This document shows positions 1 to 8,583 of a stretch of DNA of 64,000 nt, in pieces; position 1 is the stretch's first letter, and each line of letters starts with the position of its first letter. The translations under genes were made by a program, and so were the position numbers. This stretch comes from CAWJLS01 sp963843755. Its GTDB lineage: Bacteria > Acidobacteriota > Thermoanaerobaculia > Multivoradales > DATKCC01. The notes beneath the pieces were generated by a model, which made no database searches, was not told the DNA's origin, and worked only from the letters and a program-made list of their open reading frames with translations. The DNA is taken from NCBI GenBank assembly GCA_963843755.1, contig CAWJLS010000002.1:620001-684000 (forward strand), in the 5' to 3' direction.

Positions 1-927
1 GACGCTCTTGCCGGCCTGCCAGTAGTCCTTCGCACCGGACTCGTCGAGCGAGGCGCGCTTGAGCTGCCAGAGCGCCTTCAGGGCGTAGATCGTCCGCATC
101 AGGTGCTTGCGCTTCCTGCCGCGGAGCATCCAGCGGGCCAGCGGGCCGGCCTCGGTGCCCATGCGCTCGATGTAGGGGGTCTTGATCACCGACACCGGCA
201 CGCCGGTGATCCGCTCCGACAGGACGATGTCCGCCTCCTCGGCGTCGACGATCGCCCGCTTGTAGGCGTCGGCGGCCCGGCACTCGGTGGTGGCGATGAA
301 GCGGGTGCCCATCTGGACCCCGGCGTAGCCGAGCTCGATCGCCCGGACGAAGTCGCCGGCCGCGCCGATCCCGCCGGCGCAGACCACCGGCGCCCCCAGG
401 TCGCCGAGCTCGTCGATCAGCTCCTCCGTGCCCTTCGGCCCCGCGTGGCCGCCGGCGCGGCGGTTGACCGCGATCAGCCCGTCGACGCCCGCGTCGAGCC
501 CCTTCTCGGCCCACTTGCGCTCGGTGGCGTCGTGGTAGACCTTGCCGCCGACGGCGTGGACCCGCTCGACCACCCAGCGGGGGTTGCCGAGGGAGGTGAC
601 GAAGAAGCGCACCCCCTCTTCGAGCGCCGTGTCGACCCATCCCTCCATGCGCTGGCGGTAGGTCTTCGACGACTGCTCGACCAGGGCGTTCATGCCGATC
701 GGCCGGTCGGTGAGCGAGCGGATCAGCCGCAGCCCTTCGCGGAAGCCGTGGCCGTGGACGTAGGTCAGGGAGATCGGCTGGACGATGCCGATGCCGCCGG
801 CGGCGGAGACCGCGGCCACCAGCTCCGGGTTGGAGCACGGGTACATGGCGCCGCAGATGAGCGGCACCTCGATGCCGGTGTCGCGGCTCAACGGCGTGCT
901 CAACGGGGGGGCGGGGGCGTGGCTCAC
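1..927 (-). CDS. Nitronate monooxygenase / 2-nitropropane dioxygenase-like flavoprotein, 3' end cut by window edge
   Basis: The reading frame starts at a GTG at 927 and stays open to base 1, giving 309 residues with no stop, so the C-terminus lies outside the window. The translation matches the FMN-dependent TIM-barrel nitronate monooxygenase / FabK-like family: an early CGAMYPCSNPELVAAVSAAGG segment, the AGGHAGPKG loop that carries the family's active-site histidine, and the phosphate-binding AGGIGAAGDF followed by GVQMGTRF. These enzymes oxidise nitronates or, in the FabK branch, reduce enoyl-ACP; the sequence alone does not decide which. The GTG overlaps the TGA of the upstream pilT gene (GTGA), so the two are probably translationally coupled, although no functional link between a pilus motor and this enzyme is obvious. 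Confidence 0.85.
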   Translation of the reverse strand, partial: MSHAPAPPLSTPLSRDTGIEVPLICGAMYPCSNPELVAAVSAAGGIGIVQPISLTYVHGHGFREGLRLIRSLTDRPIGMNALVEQSSKTYRQRMEGWVDTALEEGVRFFVTSLGNPRWVVERVHAVGGKVYHDATERKWAEKGLDAGVDGLIAVNRRAGGHAGPKGTEELIDELGDLGAPVVCAGGIGAAGDFVRAIELGYAGVQMGTRFIATTECRAADAYKRAIVDAEEADIVLSERITGVPVSVIKTPYIERMGTEAGPLARWMLRGRKRKHLMRTIYALKALWQLKRASLDESGAKDYWQAGKSV

Positions 928-2030
928 GGGGACGGTTCCCTCCCGGCGGCGGCCGTCTCCTGGTGGTCCTGCTGCTGCTGATAGGGCTCGAAGCGCTCCT
1001 TGTCGGTGGCCTTGAGATAGGCGTCCCGAGCGCCGATCCTGTCGTCCTGGAGGAGGGCTTCGAGCGCGTCGTCCATGAGCTGCATCCCCCGTCCGCGGCC
1101 GCCCTGGATGACGTTGCGGAGCATCGGCGTGTTGCCTTCGCGGATGATGTTCGGCAGGCCGGTCGTCCGGAGCAGGATCTCGTGGGCGGCCACCCGGCCG
1201 GAGCCGTCCGCCGTCGGCAGGAGCTGCTGGGAGACGACCGCCGCCAGGGTCTCGGCCAGGGTCAGCCGGACCTGGGCCTGCTGGTCGGACGGAAAGGCGT
1301 CGATCAGCCGGTCGATGGTGTTGGCGGCGCCGTTGGTGTGGAGCGTGCCGAAGACCAGGGCGCCGGTCTCGGCGGCGGTGATCGCCAGCGAGATGGTCTC
1401 GAGGTCGCGCATCTCGCCCACCAGGATGACGTCGGCGTCCTGGCGCAGGGACGAGCGCAGGGCGCCGCCGAAGCTGTCGGTGTCGGTGCCGACCTCGCGC
1501 TGGGAGAGGACCGAGCGGGCCGGCCGGTGGATGAACTCCACCGGCTCCTCGATGGTCACGATGTGGCGGCTCGACGTCTGGTTGATCTCGTGGATCACCG
1601 CCGCCAGGGTGGTCGACTTGCCCGATCCGGTCGGGCCGGTCACCAGCACCAGGCCGCGGGTGAGCTGGGTCAGCTCGCGGACCGCCTGGGGCAGCCCGAG
1701 CTGCTCGGCGGTCAGGATGTCCTGGGGGATCACCCGGAAGACGGCGCTCGGCCCGTTCTCCTGGCGCATGTAGTTGCAGCGGAAGCGGGCGATCTGGTCG
1801 AGGCTGTAGGCGAAGTCGAGGTCGCCGGTGTCGACGAAGGTGCTCCACTGGGCGGGCGACGCCAGCTCCTTCAACATCTCGTCGATCTGCTCCGGCGACA
1901 GGATCTGGTGGCCGTCGACCGGCTGAAGCTCGCCGTTGACGCGGATCCGCGGCTCGATCCCGGAGGCCAGGTGGAGGTCGGATCCGCCGCGCTCGTGACA
2001 GGCGGCGAGGAGCTGCTCCAGGCGGTTCAT
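924..2030 (-). CDS. pilT: Type IV pilus retraction ATPase PilT
   Basis: A 368-residue PilT/PilU-family hexameric ATPase that powers type IV pilus retraction at the inner membrane. The N-terminal PAS-like domain opens with MNRLEQLLAACHERGGSDLHL, typical of PilT. The core has a canonical Walker A (GPTGSGKST), an Asp/Glu-rich stretch (IEEPVEFIHR), Walker B (DADVILVGEMRD) and the His box (GTLHTNGA). The ATG overlaps the stop of the upstream paralogue by 4 bases (ATGA), and its own stop overlaps the next gene (GTGA), so the block reads as one operon. Length and motifs are complete. The tail after about residue 345 is Gln-rich and poorly conserved. Confidence 0.93.
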   Translation of the reverse strand: MNRLEQLLAACHERGGSDLHLASGIEPRIRVNGELQPVDGHQILSPEQIDEMLKELASPAQWSTFVDTGDLDFAYSLDQIARFRCNYMRQENGPSAVFRVIPQDILTAEQLGLPQAVRELTQLTRGLVLVTGPTGSGKSTTLAAVIHEINQTSSRHIVTIEEPVEFIHRPARSVLSQREVGTDTDSFGGALRSSLRQDADVILVGEMRDLETISLAITAAETGALVFGTLHTNGAANTIDRLIDAFPSDQQAQVRLTLAETLAAVVSQQLLPTADGSGRVAAHEILLRTTGLPNIIREGNTPMLRNVIQGGRGRGMQLMDDALEALLQDDRIGARDAYLKATDKERFEPYQQQQDHQETAAAGREPSP

Positions 2031-3490
2031 CGGTGCGCCCTCTCCGTGCTTTCGGCCGGTTGCGGCGGTGGCGCCAGGAAGCGGTCAGGGTTCTCCGCCT
2101 GGCGCCGGGCCTCCTCGCGCCTGATCACGCCCGCGTCCACCAGCTCGGCGAGCGAGGCGTCGAGCTCGCGCATGCCGCGGGTGGCGCCGGTCTGGAGCAC
2201 CGAGCGGATCTGGAAGGTCTTGTTGTCGCGGATCAGGTTGCTCACCGCCTTGGTCACCACCAGGATCTCGAGCGCCGCCACCCGCCCGGGTGCGTCCGCG
2301 CGCGGCACCAGGCGCTGGCAGACCACGGCCCGCAGCGACTCGGCCGCCATGGTGCGGATCTGGGGCTGCTGGGCCGGAGGGAAGACGCCGACCAGGCGGT
2401 TGATCGTGCTGATCGCGCTGGTGGTGTGGAGCGTCGCCAGCACCAGGTGACCGGTCTCGGCGGCGGTCAGGGCGAGGGAGATGGTTTCGAGGTCGCGCAG
2501 CTCGCCGACCACGATCACGTCCGGGTCCTCGCGCAGGGCGGCGCGCAGCGCGCGGGCGAACGACTCCGTGTGGCGGCCGACCTGGCGCTGGTTGACGATC
2601 GACCGGTCGGAGCGGTGGACGGTCTCCACCGGGTCCTCGATGGTGATCACGTGGTGGGAGCGCTCGCGGTTGACGATGCCGACCAGGGCGGCCAGGGTCG
2701 ACGACTTGCCGCAGCCGGCGGGGCCGGTGACCAGCACGAGGCCCTGGTGGAAGTTGGCGAAGCGGGCGAGGTCGAGGGGGAGCCCCAGGTCCGAGAGGGT
2801 GGGCGGCTCCGCCGGCAGCAGGCGGAAGATGCCGTCGAGGCCGTGCTGCTGGCGGTAGACGCTGCCGCGGAAGCGGCCGACGGCCGGCACCGTCCGGGCG
2901 AGGTCGACCTGGCCCGTGGTGTCGAGGATCTCCCGCTCCTCGGAGTCGAGGGCGTCGCGCAGGAGCGACTCGGTGGCCTCGATGGACAGCGGCGTCTCGC
3001 CGGCGCGGGTCAGCTCGCCGTGGACGCGGACCTGGACCGCCTGGCCGGCGTGGATGTGGAGGTCGCTCGCCCCGCGGGCGGCGGCGAGCCGGAGCCAGCC
3101 GGCGAGGGAGTGCTGCTCGTCGCCGGAGGGCTCGGCGGTTCCCGTCGCGTCCTCCGCCTCGTCTCCGGCCTCGCCCGCTTCCTCGCCCGCAGCCTCCTCC
3201 CGCGGGACGGTCGCAGCGCTCGGGGCCGCGTCGTCCTGCTCCGGTGCCGCCGCCGGGGCGCCCGCCTCCCCGGAGCCGCGCAGGCGCTCGTGGTACTGGC
3301 GCTGGACGGCGAGGAGCTGCTCGAAGCGCTCCCGGGTCAGCCAGCCGCGCTCGATGAGGATCTCGCCGACCTTGCGGTCGCCGCCCTCGCGCCCCTGCTG
3401 GCGGAGCGCCTCGTTGATCTGTTCTCGGGTGACCAGCTTGTAGTGCAGGGCCAGCCGGCCGAAGAGGTGGTCTTCCTTCGAAACGGTCAA
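2027..3490 (-). CDS. PilT/PilU-family ATPase with N-terminal extension
   Basis: 487 residues, about 120 longer than ordinary PilT. Residues 1-70 form an extra helical domain (HLFGRLALHYKLVTREQINEAL) like those at the N-terminus of other secretion ATPases. An acidic, Ala/Glu-rich linker to about residue 125 follows, then a PilT-type core. Walker A reads GPAGCGKSS rather than GPTGSGKST, keeping the essential GKS. Walker B (DPDVIVVGELRD), IEDPVE and the LHTTSAISTINR His-box region are present, so an active ATPase is likely. Placed directly before pilT with an ATGA overlap, it is most likely a PilU-like accessory retraction motor. Confidence 0.85.
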   Translation of the reverse strand: MTVSKEDHLFGRLALHYKLVTREQINEALRQQGREGGDRKVGEILIERGWLTRERFEQLLAVQRQYHERLRGSGEAGAPAAAPEQDDAAPSAATVPREEAAGEEAGEAGDEAEDATGTAEPSGDEQHSLAGWLRLAAARGASDLHIHAGQAVQVRVHGELTRAGETPLSIEATESLLRDALDSEEREILDTTGQVDLARTVPAVGRFRGSVYRQQHGLDGIFRLLPAEPPTLSDLGLPLDLARFANFHQGLVLVTGPAGCGKSSTLAALVGIVNRERSHHVITIEDPVETVHRSDRSIVNQRQVGRHTESFARALRAALREDPDVIVVGELRDLETISLALTAAETGHLVLATLHTTSAISTINRLVGVFPPAQQPQIRTMAAESLRAVVCQRLVPRADAPGRVAALEILVVTKAVSNLIRDNKTFQIRSVLQTGATRGMRELDASLAELVDAGVIRREEARRQAENPDRFLAPPPQPAESTERAHR

Positions 3491-3497
3491 GGGATCT

Positions 3498-3974
3498 CTA
3501 CTGCCTTTCGTACTCTTGGACCACGTCCTCGATCACGTCGAGCGTGACGCCGGCCTGGGCGAGGATCTCCCGGCTGTCGCCACCGGCGTGGTAGCGGCGC
3601 TTGGCGACCACCCGGGCGATGCCGACGGAAGCGATCAGCATGGCGCACACGCGGCACGGCTCCATGGTGCAGTAGAGGGTCGTGCCGGCGAGCGGCAGGC
3701 CGTGGCGGGCCGCCTGGCAGATGGCGTTCTGCTCGGCGTGAACCGTGCGCACGCAGTGCTGGCGCTCGGTGCCGTCCTCGTCGATCATGCGTTTGAAATC
3801 GTGGCCGGCCTCGTCGCAGTGGGGCAGGCCGGAGGGGGAGCCGACGTAGCCGGTGCAGATGATGCGCTTGTCGCGCACCACGACGCAGCCGCTCCGCCCG
3901 CGGTCACAGGTCGCGCGCGCCGCCACGTGGTCCACCAGATCGAGGAAGTAGTCGTCCCAGCCCGGTCGGCCCAT
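3498..3974 (-). CDS. dCMP deaminase (cytidine/deoxycytidylate deaminase family)
   Basis: 158-residue zinc-dependent deaminase that converts dCMP to dUMP for thymidylate synthesis. The zinc site is complete: HAEQNAI supplies the His ligand and catalytic Glu, and CTMEPCRVCAM supplies the two Cys ligands. Additional Cys and His residues (CDRGRSGCVVV, LPHCDEAGHDF) are typical of the ComEB-like dCMP deaminase branch, which binds a second metal. Length is normal. It ends 7 bases before the PilT paralogue, so it probably heads that operon, and no gene lies upstream within 59 bases. A ComEB assignment would fit the pilus context but cannot be proven here. Confidence 0.9.
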   Translation of the reverse strand: MGRPGWDDYFLDLVDHVAARATCDRGRSGCVVVRDKRIICTGYVGSPSGLPHCDEAGHDFKRMIDEDGTERQHCVRTVHAEQNAICQAARHGLPLAGTTLYCTMEPCRVCAMLIASVGIARVVAKRRYHAGGDSREILAQAGVTLDVIEDVVQEYERQ

Positions 3975-4033
3975 GGCGGGCTAGCTTAGTACATCGGGAC
4001 GGCGAAGCCCGGGCGTCTCATGAAGAGTGCAGG

Positions 4034-4672
4034 CTAGAGCCACCCCTTGCGCCGCGCGATCCGCGCCGCCTCCACCCGGTTGGCGGCGTCGAGCTTGCTG
4101 ATCGCCTCGGAGAGGTAGTTGCGCACCGTCCCTTCGGAGAGGTGGAGGCCGGCGGCGATGGCGGCGGTCGGCTTCCCCTCGCCGGCCTGGCGCAGCACCT
4201 GGCGCTCCCGGTCGGTGAGCGGGTCCTCCTCGCCCCAGGCCTCGGCCGCCAGCTCCGGATCGATCACCCGCCCGCCGCCCTGGACCCGGCGGACCGCCTC
4301 GGCCAGCTCCTCGGCCGGCGCGTCCTTGAGCAGGTAGCCGGAGACGCCGGCGTCGAGCGCCCGGCGCAGGTAGCCCGGCCGGGCGAAGGTGGTGACGATG
4401 ATCACCCGCGGCCGCGGCTGGAGCTCGCGCAGGGCGCCGGCGAGCTCGAGGCCGGTGGTGCCGGGCATCTCGATGTCGGTGACCACCACGTCCGGCCGCA
4501 CCTCGCGCGCGAGCGCCAGGGCCTCGGTGCCGTTCCGCGCGCGGGCCACGACGCTGAGGTCGGGCTCGATGTCGAGCAGTTGGGCGAGGGCGCCGAGCAC
4601 CATCGCCTGGTCTTCGGCGATCAGCACGCGGATCGTGCCCGGGCTGCCGGCCGATCCCCCGGGCTCGTTCAC
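4034..4672 (-). CDS. NarL/LuxR-family response regulator (DesR-like)
   Basis: 212 residues starting at the GTG at 4672, which overlaps the stop of the kinase gene (GTGA). Residues 14-130 form a receiver domain with phospho-acceptor Asp66 (VVVTDIEMPG), acidic EDQ near the N-terminus, and a Lys in GYLLKDAPAEEL. Residues about 145-212 are a LuxR-type helix-turn-helix (DPLTDRERQVLRQAGEGKPT). Together with the adjacent kinase it forms a DesK/DesR- or LiaSR-type two-component system. The nearest same-strand genes are the ABC-2 exporter genes at 6548-8502, a frequent target of such pairs; regulation of that exporter is inference. Confidence 0.92.
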   Translation of the reverse strand: MNEPGGSAGSPGTIRVLIAEDQAMVLGALAQLLDIEPDLSVVARARNGTEALALAREVRPDVVVTDIEMPGTTGLELAGALRELQPRPRVIIVTTFARPGYLRRALDAGVSGYLLKDAPAEELAEAVRRVQGGGRVIDPELAAEAWGEEDPLTDRERQVLRQAGEGKPTAAIAAGLHLSEGTVRNYLSEAISKLDAANRVEAARIARRKGWL

Positions 4673-5979
4673 GAGGCCGCCCCGACGGCGGCCCCCGGCA
4701 GATCGTCCTCCGCGGGGTCGGTGCGCTCCTCCGGCCCGCTGAGCGGCAGCTCGACGGTCAGGCTCGTGCCGCCGGTGTCCGGGTGGCCATCGAGGGTCAG
4801 CCGGCCGCCCAGCCGCTCGACCCGCTCGCGCATGCCGCCCAGGCCGTTGCCCTCGGCCTGCCGGGCGCGGGAGCCGCCGCGGCCGTCGTCGATGATCTGG
4901 AGCCGGGCGGTGCCGAGGCTCCCGGGGCGCTCGCTCCGTCCGGCCGGGCCGATCGGATTGGTCCGGCCGGACGTGTCGTGCCGGTCGCCTCGGCCGGGCG
5001 CCCCCGGCGGCCCGACCCGCTCGAAACGGATCTCGCAGCGGCTCGCGCGGGCGTGGCGCAGCACGTTGGTCGCCGCCTCCCGCAGGGCGAAGGCCAGCGC
5101 CTCCTCCTTCTCGGCCGTCAGCGCGCCGTCGCCGGCGTGGATCAGCTCCTCCGGCGAACCCTCGACCCGGAGCGCCAGGCCGCCGGCGGCGAGGCTCGCG
5201 CGCACGGTCTCGAGCTCGTGGCGCAGACCGCCGGTGCCGCCCTCTCGGTAGCCGCGGACCGCCCGGCGGACCTCGGCCAGGGCGGTGCGGGCGGTGCGGT
5301 GGACCTCGGCCATCTCGGCGCGGGCCCGGTCGGGGTCGAGCGCCGAGAGCTTGACCGCCAGGTCGCTCTTGACCGAGATCAGGGTCAGCGTGTGGCCGAG
5401 CAGGTCGTGGAGGTCGCGGGCGATGCGCTCGCGTTCGGCCACCTTGGCCAGCCGTTCCACCTCCTCGCGCGCCCGTTGCAGTCCCCGGTTCTTCCGCTGG
5501 ACCTCGGAGTAGTGGAGGCTCGACAGGCCGATCAGGGCGGAGAAGGTGATCCCCGGAATCCAGGTCCCGGGATGGAGCTGGAACAGCCAGGCTTCGAGGC
5601 CGAAAGCCGCGAGAATCGCGCAGAGCACCGAGAAGGCCAGCCGCCGGTTGACCGCCCAGCCGACGAACGCCGCGGCGTAGACGAAGAAGACCAGGCCGCC
5701 GCTGTTGAGCGGCGTGTAGAGCGCCCCGAGGGCCGTGATGGCGGCGATGATGGCGAGCAGGCGCCGGCCGGTCGACCAGTAGCCCCAGAAGTAGAGCGGG
5801 AGGAAGCACGCTTCCACCACCACCGCCAGGACCCAATCCAGAGGACGGCTTCCGCCCAGGATCAGGACCAGGAACGGCGACAGCAGGTAGATCAGCCAGA
5901 GGAACGGCGTCCAGCCGATCTCGTTGTTGTCCGGCAGGACCAGGTACCGGCTGCGGCGTCGCCCGCTCGTGCAACTCAT
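4669..5979 (-). CDS. Sensor histidine kinase, DesK/NarX type (HisKA_3)
   Basis: 436 residues. Residues 20-155 hold about five or six hydrophobic segments, so the sensor is a membrane domain with little exposed loop, as in DesK. The H-box is ERERIARDLHDLLGH with phospho-accepting His191, characteristic of HisKA_3 kinases. A HATPase_c domain follows (REAATNVLRHARASRCEI as N-box, then DDGRGG and GNGLGGMRERV). Between the N-box and the G1 box there is an insertion of about 30 residues rich in Gly, Pro and Arg, unusual for this fold and of unknown effect. The start ATG at 5979 lies just after a GAGTT-rich stretch without a clear ribosome site. Confidence 0.9.
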   Translation of the reverse strand: MSCTSGRRRSRYLVLPDNNEIGWTPFLWLIYLLSPFLVLILGGSRPLDWVLAVVVEACFLPLYFWGYWSTGRRLLAIIAAITALGALYTPLNSGGLVFFVYAAAFVGWAVNRRLAFSVLCAILAAFGLEAWLFQLHPGTWIPGITFSALIGLSSLHYSEVQRKNRGLQRAREEVERLAKVAERERIARDLHDLLGHTLTLISVKSDLAVKLSALDPDRARAEMAEVHRTARTALAEVRRAVRGYREGGTGGLRHELETVRASLAAGGLALRVEGSPEELIHAGDGALTAEKEEALAFALREAATNVLRHARASRCEIRFERVGPPGAPGRGDRHDTSGRTNPIGPAGRSERPGSLGTARLQIIDDGRGGSRARQAEGNGLGGMRERVERLGGRLTLDGHPDTGGTSLTVELPLSGPEERTDPAEDDLPGAAVGAAS

Positions 5980-6150
5980 GGGGTGAGTCTAGCGCCGTCC
6001 GGCTCGCCCGAGCTCGCGGGAAGCCGCTTGCGGGACAGGGCGGAAGTTCGATATACAGGCGATTCGCATTTCATGAGTCGCTTCTATGCATGTGCGTCCA
6101 TCCGTGTGTGGAGCGCTCCCCGTTCACCTCGATGCAGAGAGGAGCTCTCG

Positions 6151-6468
6151 ATGAAGAACACTTTGGTCATCGCCTTTGCCGGTCTGGCTCTCGTTGCGAT
6201 GGGTAGTACGCTCGCCGCCGGTCCCGCCCAGGTCCCGGGCCCGCTGTTCACCAGCCCCCTCTTCGCGGCGCTACAGATCGGCCAGAGCCCGGTCTCTGCC
6301 GCCAGCGGTTGCACGGCGCAGGTGACCTGCCTCAGCGGCGCCAGGATCTCCTGCCAGGGCTCGGTCTGCGACGAGTACGACGGGTGCTGGATTCAATGCG
6401 ATGAGCAGACGATCCTCTGCCCGGGTTTCAATACCAGCCCGCCCTACTGTCCAGAGCCGCGGTACTGA
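6151..6468 (+). CDS. Small secreted protein with eight cysteines
   Basis: 105 residues starting at the ATG at 6151, seven bases after a good AGGAG ribosome site. Residues 1-22 are a signal peptide (MKNTLVIAFAGLALVAMGST followed by LAAGP). The mature part is rich in Ser/Pro, and its C-terminal half contains eight Cys in about 45 residues (spacing C-x5-C-x7-C-x4-C-x5-C-x3-C-x6-C-x9-C), an even number that suggests disulfide pairing outside the cytoplasm. I recognise no family. It stands alone on the plus strand between a two-component pair and an ABC-2 exporter, and is followed by a strong terminator hairpin. It could be a structural or bioactive small protein; nothing shows which. Confidence 0.75.
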   Translation: MKNTLVIAFAGLALVAMGSTLAAGPAQVPGPLFTSPLFAALQIGQSPVSAASGCTAQVTCLSGARISCQGSVCDEYDGCWIQCDEQTILCPGFNTSPPYCPEPRY

Positions 6469-6479
6469 GTCAGTGACTT

Positions 6480-6520
6480 GGTGCGGCCCGGCCGGCGTCG
6501 AGCGCCGTCCGGGTCGCACC
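6480..6520. terminator. GC-rich terminator hairpin
   Basis: Two 18-base arms (6480-6497 and 6503-6520) pair with two mismatches around a 5-base loop, TCGAG. It sits 12 bases after the stop of the small secreted gene and 28 bases after the end of the convergent permease gene, so it may stop transcription from both sides. Only TT follows on the plus strand. Confidence 0.7.
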
Positions 6521-6547
6521 TTCCCACCACGTTCCTTTCCCCACCCT

Positions 6548-7423
6548 TCATCCGTACGTCACCTCGTCCCCGCGTCCGCCCAGCCAGGCCAGCCCCAGGC
6601 CGATCGCCGTCACCGCCGCCAGGGCCGCCACGTGGAAGGCGACCGGCTGTCCCAGGTCCCCTCCGACCACCTTCAGGGCGAGCTGACCCAAGTGGTACGG
6701 CGGCATCCACGGCGCCAGCTTCTGGAGGAACCCCGGCAGGAGCTGGACGGGGATCCAGAGACCGGAAGCGAACGCCATGGGCAGGTAGACCAGGTTGAGC
6801 ACGGCGGGCGCGGAGTTCGGCCCGCACAGGGTGCCGAAGGCGAGCCCCATGGCGCAGAAGGGGAGCGTACCGAGCACCAGCACCGTTCCCAGCCCGAGCC
6901 ACCGGCCCGCCGCCAGGTGCACGCCGCCGAGGGTCGCGCCGGCGATCGACAGCACGGTCACGATCACCGTGGCGAAGGCCATGCTCATGGCGATCTTGGC
7001 GAAGAAGTAGGCGCCGGCCGGCATCGGGCTCGCCCGCTTGAGCAGCATCCACCCCTGGGCGCGCTCGACCGCGACGCCGACACCGAAGCCGAAGAGGGCG
7101 GCGCCGATGACGCCGAAGGCGCCGTAGGTGGCGAGCATGGAGGTGGTCGCGCCGATGCCGCCGACCGTCTTGCCCTTGTTGAAGGTGACCGCGAACAGGA
7201 TGTAGAAGAGCAGCGGGAAGCCGATCGTCGGCAGGGCGAAGGCGGGCAGGCGGATCAGCTTGAACAGCTCGCACCGGGCCTCCAGCAGGTAGATGCGGAG
7301 CGTGCTCGGGCGCGTTCGCACGGGGTCCGAGGACCGGAGCGTGGGGGTGGTTCCCCCGATGGGGTCCGCGCGATCAGGGCCATCGGGGCGTTGCGCGTCG
7401 GTCGTGGTCACGGAGCGGATCAT
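6548..7423 (-). CDS. ABC-2 type transporter permease
   Basis: 291 residues starting at the ATG at 7423, which overlaps the ATPase stop (ATGA). After about 50 polar residues there are six hydrophobic segments (FALPTIGFPLLFYILFAV, then ATYGAFGVIGAALFGFGV and four more) in the ABC-2 membrane pattern, with the central NSAPAVLNLVYLPMAFASGLW motif that resembles the YadH/DrrB signature region. With the coupled ATPase it makes a complete ABC-2 exporter; the substrate is unknown. The same-strand DesK/DesR pair makes a linearmycin-type (LnrLMN/YvfRSTU) drug or lipid exporter plausible, which is inference from gene context. Confidence 0.88.
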   Translation of the reverse strand: MIRSVTTTDAQRPDGPDRADPIGGTTPTLRSSDPVRTRPSTLRIYLLEARCELFKLIRLPAFALPTIGFPLLFYILFAVTFNKGKTVGGIGATTSMLATYGAFGVIGAALFGFGVGVAVERAQGWMLLKRASPMPAGAYFFAKIAMSMAFATVIVTVLSIAGATLGGVHLAAGRWLGLGTVLVLGTLPFCAMGLAFGTLCGPNSAPAVLNLVYLPMAFASGLWIPVQLLPGFLQKLAPWMPPYHLGQLALKVVGGDLGQPVAFHVAALAAVTAIGLGLAWLGGRGDEVTYG

Positions 7424-8502
7424 CGGGTGGCTCCTTCCTCGTGGGTCCCGTCCTCGTGGGTTCCGGTCGCTCCCTCTCCCGGGGAGCCGCCCGTCAAGAG
7501 GAGGAAGGCCTCCTCCAGGCTGGCGGCGGCCACCTCGAGCTCGGAGACCGTCTGGTCGCGTTCCAAGAGCGCCCGCACGGCGGTCACGGCCTCGGTGGCG
7601 TAGGCCTCGACCGTGGGGCCGTGCCAGCGCGCGGTGGTCACGCCGGGCAGCGCGCCGACCTCCTCGGGCGTCAGGCGGGTCAGGCAACGGATGCGCCGGC
7701 CGGCGACGCGGGTCTTGATCTGGTGCGGCGTGCCCTCGGCGAGCACGCGGCCGTGGTCGAGGACGACGATCCGGTCCGCCAGGGCGTCGGCCTCCTCCAG
7801 GTAGTGGGTGGTCAGCAGCACCGAGCGCTGATGGCCGACGAACTCCCGGACCTCGCGCCACAGGCCGCGGCGTGCTTCGACGTCCAGCCCGACCGTCGGC
7901 TCGTCGAGCACCAGCAGATCCGGGTTGCCGGACAGGGCGAGAGCGAAGAGCAGGCGCCTCCGCTCGCCGCCGGACAGCTTGCCGAACGGCCGGTCCGCCA
8001 GGTGCTCGATGCCGGCGATCCTCAGGGTCTCGGCGACCGGTCGCGGCATCGGGTAGTAGCTCGAGAACAGCTCGACGTGCTCCCGGGCCGAGAGCGTCTC
8101 CGGCACGTTGGCGATCTGGAGCATGGTGCCGAGCCGCCAGCGGATGCGCCGGTCGCGCGGGTCGCCGCCGAACAGCCGCGCCGAGCCGGCGTCCGGCCGT
8201 GTGATGCCCAGCAGCAGCTTGACCGCGGTCGTCTTGCCGGCGCCGTTCGGCCCCAGCAGGGCGACCGTCTCGCCCGGGCGGATGGTCAGGTCGAGCCCGT
8301 CGAGGGCGGTGATCTCGCCGTAACGCTTGACCGCCCCGCGGATGGCGGCCGGAAGCGTCGGATCGGGTACGAGAGCGGGTCCGGGCCCGCCTTCGGCTCG
8401 GGGCTGAGGCTCGGGGGGATCGACGGGCTCGACCGCTCGGAGCGGCGCGCCCGCCGCGGCGGGGTTCGGATTTGGGTTCGAGTTCGGGAGTCTCCGTTCC
8501 AT
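7420..8502 (-). CDS. ABC transporter ATP-binding protein
   Basis: 360 residues from the ATG at 8502; a GTG at 8523 would add seven residues. A polar, Pro/Glu-rich N-terminus of about 50 residues precedes the ATPase domain. Walker A (GPNGAGKTT), a Q-loop region (LGTMLQIANVPETLS), signature (LSGGERRRL), Walker B (LLVLDEPTVGLD) and the H-loop (LTTHYLEEAD) are all present. The C-terminal 100 residues resemble the regulatory tail of DrrA/CcmA-type exporters. It drives the ABC-2 permease encoded immediately downstream. Confidence 0.9.
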   Translation of the reverse strand: MERRLPNSNPNPNPAAAGAPLRAVEPVDPPEPQPRAEGGPGPALVPDPTLPAAIRGAVKRYGEITALDGLDLTIRPGETVALLGPNGAGKTTAVKLLLGITRPDAGSARLFGGDPRDRRIRWRLGTMLQIANVPETLSAREHVELFSSYYPMPRPVAETLRIAGIEHLADRPFGKLSGGERRRLLFALALSGNPDLLVLDEPTVGLDVEARRGLWREVREFVGHQRSVLLTTHYLEEADALADRIVVLDHGRVLAEGTPHQIKTRVAGRRIRCLTRLTPEEVGALPGVTTARWHGPTVEAYATEAVTAVRALLERDQTVSELEVAAASLEEAFLLLTGGSPGEGATGTHEDGTHEEGATR

Positions 8503-8583
8503 GGTGACCCCAGTCTCGGCCACGAGACGGAGCCGCCGGTAGTGCGGGAGGTCAGGAATCCGGGGTGACAGATGTCAGGCGCG

